Shown here: in pieces, positions 15,016 through 19,557 of the stretch
Numbering within the stretch: the stretch's first letter is position 1
Layout: every line of letters starts with the position of its first letter
Source of the DNA: an uncultured Clostridia bacterium
GTDB lineage: Bacteria; Bacillota; Clostridia; Lachnospirales; Lachnospiraceae
Assembly: GCA_947304065.1 (NCBI GenBank)
Contig: CAMZAI010000021.1
Coordinates: 1 to 19,557 of the forward strand
Length of the DNA: 19,557 nt
Direction of reading: 5' to 3'
Notes under the pieces: generated by a model
The model's database searches: none
Told to the model about the DNA's origin: nothing
Seen by the model: the letters and a program-made list of their open reading frames with translations, nothing else
Program-made: the position numbers and the translations under genes

Positions 15016-15036
15016 GCGGATTGAGGGGCAATCCGC
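15016..15036 (+). promoter_or_regulatory. Leader hairpin before uxuA
   Basis: GCGGATTG (15016-15023) pairs perfectly with CAATCCGC (15029-15036) around an AGGGG loop. It is not followed by a U tract, so it is not a terminator. It lies 12 bases before the AAAGGGG ribosome site and may affect mRNA stability or translation. Confidence 0.5.
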
Positions 15037-15064
15037 GGGAGTTAATCAAGAAAGGGGTGTTGTA

Positions 15065-16132
15065 ATGCAGATGACATTTCGCTGGTACGGTGACGGCAAT
15101 GACACCGTTACGCTGGACCAGATACGTCAGATCCCGGGTGTGGAAGGGATCGTTTGGGCGCTGCACAGCAAGATGCCCGGAGAGATCTGGGAGATCGACG
15201 AGATCCGGAAGGTAGCCGATGAGCTTCACGCGCACGGCTTTAACATGGACGTCGTTGAGTCGGTAAATGTGCACGACGATATCAAGATAGGCCTGCCCAC
15301 CAGGGACAAGTATATCGAGAATTATAAGCAGACTCTGCGCAATCTGGCCAAGTTCGGGGTAAAGGTCGTATGCTACAACTTTATGCCCGTGTTCGACTGG
15401 ACGAGGACCGACCTGTTCCATCCTCTTCCCGACGGCTCGACCGCGCTTTATTACGAAAAAGACAAGATCATCGACGATCCGATGGAGATGGCCGATTACA
15501 TTCTTAAAAAATGCGAAGGCTTCACGATGCCGGGCTGGGAGCCCGAGCGCATGGAGCACTTAAAGGAGCTCTTTGAGGCTTATAAGCCCGTGACCAAGGA
15601 GAAGCTCTGGGAGAACCTCAAATACTTCCTTGAGCAGCTGATGCCCGTCTGCAAGGAGACCGACATCAAAATGGCCATTCATCAGGACGATCCGCCGTGG
15701 GATATCTTCGGACTTCCGAGATTACTCGTGGATGAGGAGTCCGTGGGCCGCTTCCTTAAGATGGTCGACGATCCTTACAACTGCCTGACACTGTGCAGCG
15801 GATCGCTCAGTTCCAACCCGAAGAACAATGTGGCCGACATCGTCCGCAAGTACTGCGACCGCATCGCGTTCGCACATGTGCGCAATGTCAAGCATTTCCC
15901 GAACGGTGATTTCTCCGAGGCTTCGCACCGAGACTGCGACGGCGACACCGGCGTGCTCGAGATCATGAAGGCTTATCACGACTGCGGTTTTAAGGGTTAT
16001 ATCAGACCCGACCACGGAAGGCACATCTGGGGTGAAAAGTGCAGACCCGGATACGGACTGTACGACCGCGCGCTCGGCATCATGTATCTGCTGGGCATTT
16101 GGGATACACTCGAAAAATACGATAAAAAGTAA
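15065..16132 (+). CDS. uxuA: D-mannonate dehydratase
   Basis: UxuA dehydrates D-mannonate to 2-keto-3-deoxy-D-gluconate in glucuronate breakdown, in the cytoplasm, using Mn2+ or Fe2+. The 355-residue length is normal for the Firmicute form. The metal ligands match the known ManD pattern: His 206 in A-I-H-Q-D-D-P-P-W, Cys 244 in L-T-L-C-S-G, His 271 in F-A-H-V-R-N, and Asp 316 in R-P-D-H-G-R-H. The N terminus M-x-M-T-F-R-W-Y-G is also typical. AAAGGGGTG precedes the ATG at the right distance. The uxuB-like gene follows after about 100 bases that hold two hairpins, so the two probably share a transcript. Sequence identity of this class is very high between species, so the call is firm. Confidence 0.96.
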   Translation: MQMTFRWYGDGNDTVTLDQIRQIPGVEGIVWALHSKMPGEIWEIDEIRKVADELHAHGFNMDVVESVNVHDDIKIGLPTRDKYIENYKQTLRNLAKFGVKVVCYNFMPVFDWTRTDLFHPLPDGSTALYYEKDKIIDDPMEMADYILKKCEGFTMPGWEPERMEHLKELFEAYKPVTKEKLWENLKYFLEQLMPVCKETDIKMAIHQDDPPWDIFGLPRLLVDEESVGRFLKMVDDPYNCLTLCSGSLSSNPKNNVADIVRKYCDRIAFAHVRNVKHFPNGDFSEASHRDCDGDTGVLEIMKAYHDCGFKGYIRPDHGRHIWGEKCRPGYGLYDRALGIMYLLGIWDTLEKYDKK

Positions 16133-16164
16133 CCGGACGAAAGCACAAAAACTCAAAAAGGTGT

Positions 16165-16185
16165 GGTACGCTAGTGATGCTTACC
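16165..16185 (+). other. First intercistronic hairpin between uxuA and uxuB
   Basis: GGTA at 16165-16168 pairs with TACC at 16182-16185, and after one mismatch GC (16170-16171) pairs with GC (16179-16180), around a 7-base loop. It precedes a stronger hairpin at 16196-16218. Confidence 0.4.
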
Positions 16186-16195
16186 GCGAGGAATC

Positions 16196-16218
16196 AGAAT
16201 CGGCTAAAAGCCGATTCT
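16196..16218 (+). other. Second, perfect intercistronic hairpin between uxuA and uxuB
   Basis: AGAATCGGCT (16196-16205) and AGCCGATTCT (16209-16218) form a perfect 10-base inverted repeat around AAA. It ends seven bases before the AGGAGG of the next gene, with no U tract. It probably protects or processes the mRNA, or lowers translation of the downstream gene by crowding its ribosome site. Confidence 0.65.
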
Positions 16219-16234
16219 AATGAGGAGGCTGCGA

Positions 16235-17872
16235 ATGAAACTTACTTTAGAGGGGATAAGCAATCGCACGGAATGGGCAGGCTTTAAGCTTCCCAATTAC
16301 GATATTACCGCAATGTGCGAGGATACGAAGAACTATCCCGTATGGATACATTTCGGATCAGGCAACATTTTCAGGGCGTTCCTGTGCAGCGCTGCACAGG
16401 AGCTGCTTGACAAGAACATCATGAGATCGGGCATTACCGCGGCGGAGAGCCACGGCACCGAGATCATCACCGAGTGCTTCAGACCGCATGACAATCTCTG
16501 CGTGGCCGTTACGTTAAACGGCGACGGTTCCACGGACAAGGAGATCGTCGGCTCGGTAGGCGAGGCGCTCACAACCGAGTTTGACTTCGCGAGGATCCGC
16601 GAGATATTTACGAATCCTTCGCTGCAGATGGTTTCGTTTACCATTACCGAAAAGGGCTACGCGCTGCGCAACGCGGCGGGCGAGCTCTCGAAGACCGTTG
16701 CGGCCGACATGGCGGCAGGTCCCGATAAGATCCTCGAGCACATGACAGAACTTGCTTCGGGCGACGAGCATTGCGTAGGAGCGCATCATCTGATGAGCAT
16801 CATCGCGGCGCTCTGTCTTGAGCGTGCGAAGTTCTGCGGAAAGCCCATTGCGCTGGTTTCGATGGACAACTGCTCGCACAACGGCGAGAAGATCGAGAAC
16901 GCGATAAGGGAGATCTCCGGCGGCTGGCTGGCCGGCGGCCTGATCGGCAGCGAGGAGGTTGCATACCTGCAAAATAAGGTGAGCTACCCCTGGAGCATGA
17001 TCGACAAGATCACTCCCCGTCCCGACGCGAAGGTCGAGGAGATGCTCATCAAGGACGGTATCGAGGACGTAAAGCCCTTCGTTACCCCGAACGGAACATA
17101 CATCGCACCTTTTGTAAATGCGGAGAGACCGCAGTACCTCATTATCGAGGATGACTTCCCGAACGGAAGGCCCGCTCTCGATAAGGCGCGAGGCATCATT
17201 TTCACAGACCGCGACACGGTCAACGCATGCGAGCGAATGAAGGTCTGCACCTGCCTGAACCCGCTGCACACCGCGCTTGCGATCTACGGCTGCCTGCTCG
17301 GCTACACCTCGATCTCCGAGGAAATGAAGGACCCGCAGCTCAAAGGTCTCATCACAAAGATGGCGTATACGGAAGGCATGCCCGTAGTTGTAAATCCGGG
17401 CATCATCGATCCGAAGGCGTTCCTTGAGGAGTGCCTGAACGAGCGCTTCCCGAACCCCTTCATGCCCGATACCCCGCAGAGGATCGCGACAGATACTTCT
17501 CAGAAGCTTCCGATCCGCTACGGCGAGAATTTCAAGGCGCATATCGAGAAGGGCGACGTCGACACACTGATCTTTATGCCTCTCGTGATCGCGGGCTGGC
17601 TCAGATATCTGATGGCAGTGGATGACAGCGGAGACTCGTTTACTCCTTCCGCAGATCCGATGCTGCAGACCGCACGCGGCATGATCGGAGACATCTGCTT
17701 CGGCGACAGCGACGTTACCGGGGACAGACTCGAAAAGCTTCTCTCGAACGAGGTAATATTCGGCACAGACCTTGCTGCGGCGGGCCTCGTACCGATCATC
17801 ACGGGCTATTTCAACGAGCTCAATTCGGGCGTCGGCGCTGTCAGAAAGACGCTGAAGAAGTACGTGGGTTAA
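16235..17872 (+). CDS. uxuB: Mannitol-dehydrogenase family oxidoreductase, probable fructuronate reductase
   Basis: The 545-residue enzyme belongs to the polyol-specific long-chain dehydrogenase family and, beside uxuA, most likely interconverts D-fructuronate and D-mannonate with NADH. The N-terminal nucleotide-binding start H-F-G-S-G-N-I-F-R-A-F is at 39-49. The catalytic region reads M-K-V-C-T-C-L-N-P-L-H with Asn 342 and His 345. The nearest lysine is 336, one residue further from Asn than in the usual K-x4-N-x2-H pattern. The length is somewhat above the roughly 490 residues of E. coli UxuB. The start at 16235 is chosen because AGGAGG at 16223-16228 lies just before it; the ATG at 16220 would place that site inside the gene. 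A strong terminator follows. Alternatives are tagaturonate reductase or another polyol dehydrogenase; context favours fructuronate. Confidence 0.85.
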   Translation: MKLTLEGISNRTEWAGFKLPNYDITAMCEDTKNYPVWIHFGSGNIFRAFLCSAAQELLDKNIMRSGITAAESHGTEIITECFRPHDNLCVAVTLNGDGSTDKEIVGSVGEALTTEFDFARIREIFTNPSLQMVSFTITEKGYALRNAAGELSKTVAADMAAGPDKILEHMTELASGDEHCVGAHHLMSIIAALCLERAKFCGKPIALVSMDNCSHNGEKIENAIREISGGWLAGGLIGSEEVAYLQNKVSYPWSMIDKITPRPDAKVEEMLIKDGIEDVKPFVTPNGTYIAPFVNAERPQYLIIEDDFPNGRPALDKARGIIFTDRDTVNACERMKVCTCLNPLHTALAIYGCLLGYTSISEEMKDPQLKGLITKMAYTEGMPVVVNPGIIDPKAFLEECLNERFPNPFMPDTPQRIATDTSQKLPIRYGENFKAHIEKGDVDTLIFMPLVIAGWLRYLMAVDDSGDSFTPSADPMLQTARGMIGDICFGDSDVTGDRLEKLLSNEVIFGTDLAAAGLVPIITGYFNELNSGVGAVRKTLKKYVG

Positions 17873-17898
17873 CCTCGCAAATAAAACGAAAATGCACC

Positions 17899-17940
17899 AA
17901 AAAAGGCGATTATCACATTGAAATGATCGCCTTTTTATTT
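17899..17940 (+). terminator. Intrinsic terminator after uxuB
   Basis: AAAAAAGGCGAT at 17899-17910 pairs with ATCGCCTTTTT at 17926-17936, with more T residues following. The symmetric A and T runs could also work on the other strand. It begins 26 bases after the uxuB stop. The next promoter lies partly within it. Confidence 0.88.
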
Positions 17941-17946
17941 TACAAT
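17918..17946 (+). promoter_or_regulatory. Promoter of the FGGY kinase, overlapping the terminator
   Basis: TTGAAA at 17918-17923 lies in the loop of the terminator, and TACAAT at 17941-17946 follows after exactly 17 bases. Transcription would start near 17953, about 21 bases before the ATG, with AGGGGAAGG as ribosome site. The boxes match the vegetative consensus well. Confidence 0.65.
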
Positions 17947-17973
17947 CAAAGAAAAAAGAAAAGGGGAAGGCAT

Positions 17974-19557
17974 ATGTCAGCAAAAGAATGTATTGAAAGC
18001 GGACGCGCGGTGCTCGGTATCGAACTCGGTTCGACGAGAATAAAGGCGGTCCTTAACGATGAGAACAACAAGCCTATAGCACAGGGCTCGCACGAGTGGG
18101 AGAACAGGCTCGAGAACGGCGTCTGGACCTATCATATCGAGGATGTGTGGACCGGACTTGCGGACTGCTACGCAGACCTGTTAAAGGATGTAAAGGCGCA
18201 GTACGGCATCGGCATCACGAAGCTCGCGGCCATCGGTTTTTCGGCGATGATGCACGGCTATGTGGCGTGCGACGACGCAGGTAATCTTCTGGTTCCTTTC
18301 AGGACCTGGCGCAACACTATTACCGGAGCCGCTGCGGAAGCACTTACGAAGGAATTTAACTACAATATCCCCCAGCGCTGGAGCATTGCGCATCTGTACC
18401 AGGCGATCCTGAACGGAGAGCCTCATGTAAAGGACATCAAGTTCCTCACAACTCTTGCCGGATATCTGCACTGGCAGCTGACCGGACAGCGCGTGATGGG
18501 CGTCGGCGAGGCGTCCGGCATGTTCCCGATCGATATCGCAACGGGTGATTTCAATAACGGAATGATCGCGAAGTTTGACGCGCTCACGGCAGGCAAGGGA
18601 TATCCCTGGAAGCTGCGCGACATCCTGCCGAAGGTTCTCACCGCCGGCGACGACGCAGGCAAGCTTACCGCAGAGGGCGCGAAGAAGCTCGATGTTTCGG
18701 GCCGGCTCGAAGCAGGCATTCCGCTCTGCCCTCCCGAGGGTGACGCGGGAACCGGCATGGTAGCCACGAATTCGGTTGCCGTAAGGACAGGCAACGTATC
18801 TGCGGGAACCTCCGTATTTGCGATGGTAGTGCTCGAGAAGGAGCTCTCGAAGGTTTATCCGATCATCGACTTGGTCACCACTCCTTCGGGCAAGCTCGTC
18901 GGCATGGTACACTGCAACAACTGCACTTCGGATATCAACGCCTGGGTGGGCCTGCTCGCTGAATTCGCTGAGACTGTCGGAGCGAAGGTAAACAAGGGCG
19001 ATCTCTACACCACGCTCTTTAAGAAGGCGCTCGAGGGCGATCCCGATTGCGGCGGACTGCTTTCGTACAACTATTTCTCGGGTGAGTCGGTAACCGGCTT
19101 TGACGAAGGAAGACTGATCTTCGCACGTACTCCCGACGCGAAATTCACGCTTGCGAACTTCATGCGCACACACATTTACTCCGCGCTCGCAACGCTCAAA
19201 TACGGCTGCGACGTAATGTTCAAGGACGAAGGCGTAAAGGTTGACACGATGTACGGCCACGGCGGACTGTTCAAGACCAGGGGCGTCGGACAGGGCATCC
19301 TTGCCGCAGCGATCAACGCACCCGTTTCCGTAATGGAGACCGCGGGCGAAGGCGGAGCATGGGGCATGGCTATCCTTGCATCATACATGGTTAATAAATC
19401 AGCAGGCGAGAGCCTCGACGATTTCCTGAACAATAAGGTATTCGGCGGCAATGCGGGCGAGAGCATGCAGCCCGTGGCAAAGGATGTTGCCGGCTTCGAC
19501 AAGTTCATGGAGCAGTACGTAAAGAGCCTGCCCGTGGAGAGAGCCGCTGTAGAAACC
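17974..19557 (+). CDS. FGGY family carbohydrate kinase, xylulokinase-like (3' end outside window)
   Basis: 528 codons run from the ATG at 17974 to the last base with no stop, so the C terminus is cut off, probably by only a few residues. FGGY kinases phosphorylate sugars such as xylulose, ribulose, rhamnulose or gluconate with ATP. Phosphate-binding loop 1 is G-I-E-L-G-S-T-R-I-K-A-V at 15-26. S-A-M-M-H-G-Y is at 90-96 and P-F-R-T-W-R-N at 108-114. The likely catalytic Asp is 257 in P-P-E-G-D-A-G-T-G. The nucleotide site G-H-G-G-L-F-K is at 428-434, and A-G-E-G-G-A-W-G follows. The ATG has AGGGGAAGG just upstream. The gene has its own promoter after the uxuB terminator. Ketodeoxygluconate kinases are not in this family, so the kinase probably serves another sugar; I do not assign one. 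Confidence 0.88.
   Translation, partial: MSAKECIESGRAVLGIELGSTRIKAVLNDENNKPIAQGSHEWENRLENGVWTYHIEDVWTGLADCYADLLKDVKAQYGIGITKLAAIGFSAMMHGYVACDDAGNLLVPFRTWRNTITGAAAEALTKEFNYNIPQRWSIAHLYQAILNGEPHVKDIKFLTTLAGYLHWQLTGQRVMGVGEASGMFPIDIATGDFNNGMIAKFDALTAGKGYPWKLRDILPKVLTAGDDAGKLTAEGAKKLDVSGRLEAGIPLCPPEGDAGTGMVATNSVAVRTGNVSAGTSVFAMVVLEKELSKVYPIIDLVTTPSGKLVGMVHCNNCTSDINAWVGLLAEFAETVGAKVNKGDLYTTLFKKALEGDPDCGGLLSYNYFSGESVTGFDEGRLIFARTPDAKFTLANFMRTHIYSALATLKYGCDVMFKDEGVKVDTMYGHGGLFKTRGVGQGILAAAINAPVSVMETAGEGGAWGMAILASYMVNKSAGESLDDFLNNKVFGGNAGESMQPVAKDVAGFDKFMEQYVKSLPVERAAVET

Noticed and set aside
16514..17983. 489-codon open frame on the minus strand opposite the uxuB-like gene
   Set aside because: It is antisense to a gene with a good ribosome site, recognisable motifs and context. 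Its protein is Arg/Val/Leu/His-rich with no family pattern, as expected of a shadow frame in GC-rich codons.
18181..19260. 359-codon open frame on the minus strand opposite the FGGY kinase
   Set aside because: It is antisense to a well-supported kinase and has no start signal or motif.

Overview
The window looks like a chromosomal segment of a Gram-positive, moderately GC-rich bacterium of the class Clostridia, most likely Lachnospiraceae-like. The grounds are strong AGGAGG-type ribosome binding sites, vegetative promoters with 17-base spacers, a wall-directed M15 peptidase with a single N-terminal membrane segment, and the family mix (DUF853 HerA-like ATPase, CvpA-like protein, Clostridia-style UxuA/UxuB and FGGY kinase). 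The taxon is inferred from protein style only. No phage, IS, CRISPR array, rRNA or tRNA was found.

Layout. (1) 3-2027 (+): the end of a DUF2804 protein, then a HerA/DUF853 ATPase, closed by a bidirectional terminator at 2037-2073. (2) 7608-2082 (-): a five-gene, tightly spaced operon in transcription order MATE transporter, CvpA-like membrane protein with a large acidic domain, M48 membrane metalloprotease, small P-loop kinase-like protein, alpha/beta hydrolase. (3) 7768-10957 (+): a second MATE transporter, facing away from the first across about 150 bases, then a divergent miaA and rapZ. (4) 11050-12639 (+): a surface M15 peptidase with a long Asp/Thr/Pro/Ala-rich linker and a C-terminal peptidoglycan-binding domain, with its own promoter. 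(5) 12640-12913: a hairpin-dense convergent intergenic region that can fold into a closed three-armed, cloverleaf-like structure of about 110-128 bases. (6) 14829-12914 (-): an ion-transporter-superfamily (ArsB/CitM/SLC13-like) permease and an MBL-fold hydrolase. (7) 15065-19557 (+): hexuronate genes uxuA (mannonate dehydratase) and a uxuB-like fructuronate reductase, then a FGGY sugar kinase that runs off the right edge and has its own promoter embedded in the preceding terminator.

How the genes work together. UxuB and UxuA are consecutive steps from D-fructuronate through D-mannonate to 2-keto-3-deoxygluconate. The FGGY kinase is not the usual kinase for that product, so it probably serves a related sugar. 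MiaA and RapZ are both nucleotide-binding RNA-related proteins, but their link here is only positional. The CvpA-like protein and the M48 protease are 25 bases apart and both in the membrane, which suggests an envelope function.

No clear new defence or mobile system is present. The most unusual items are the nested-hairpin element at 12681-12808, the terminator/promoter overlay at 17899-17946, the divergent MiaA, and the shifted catalytic lysine in the UxuB-like enzyme.
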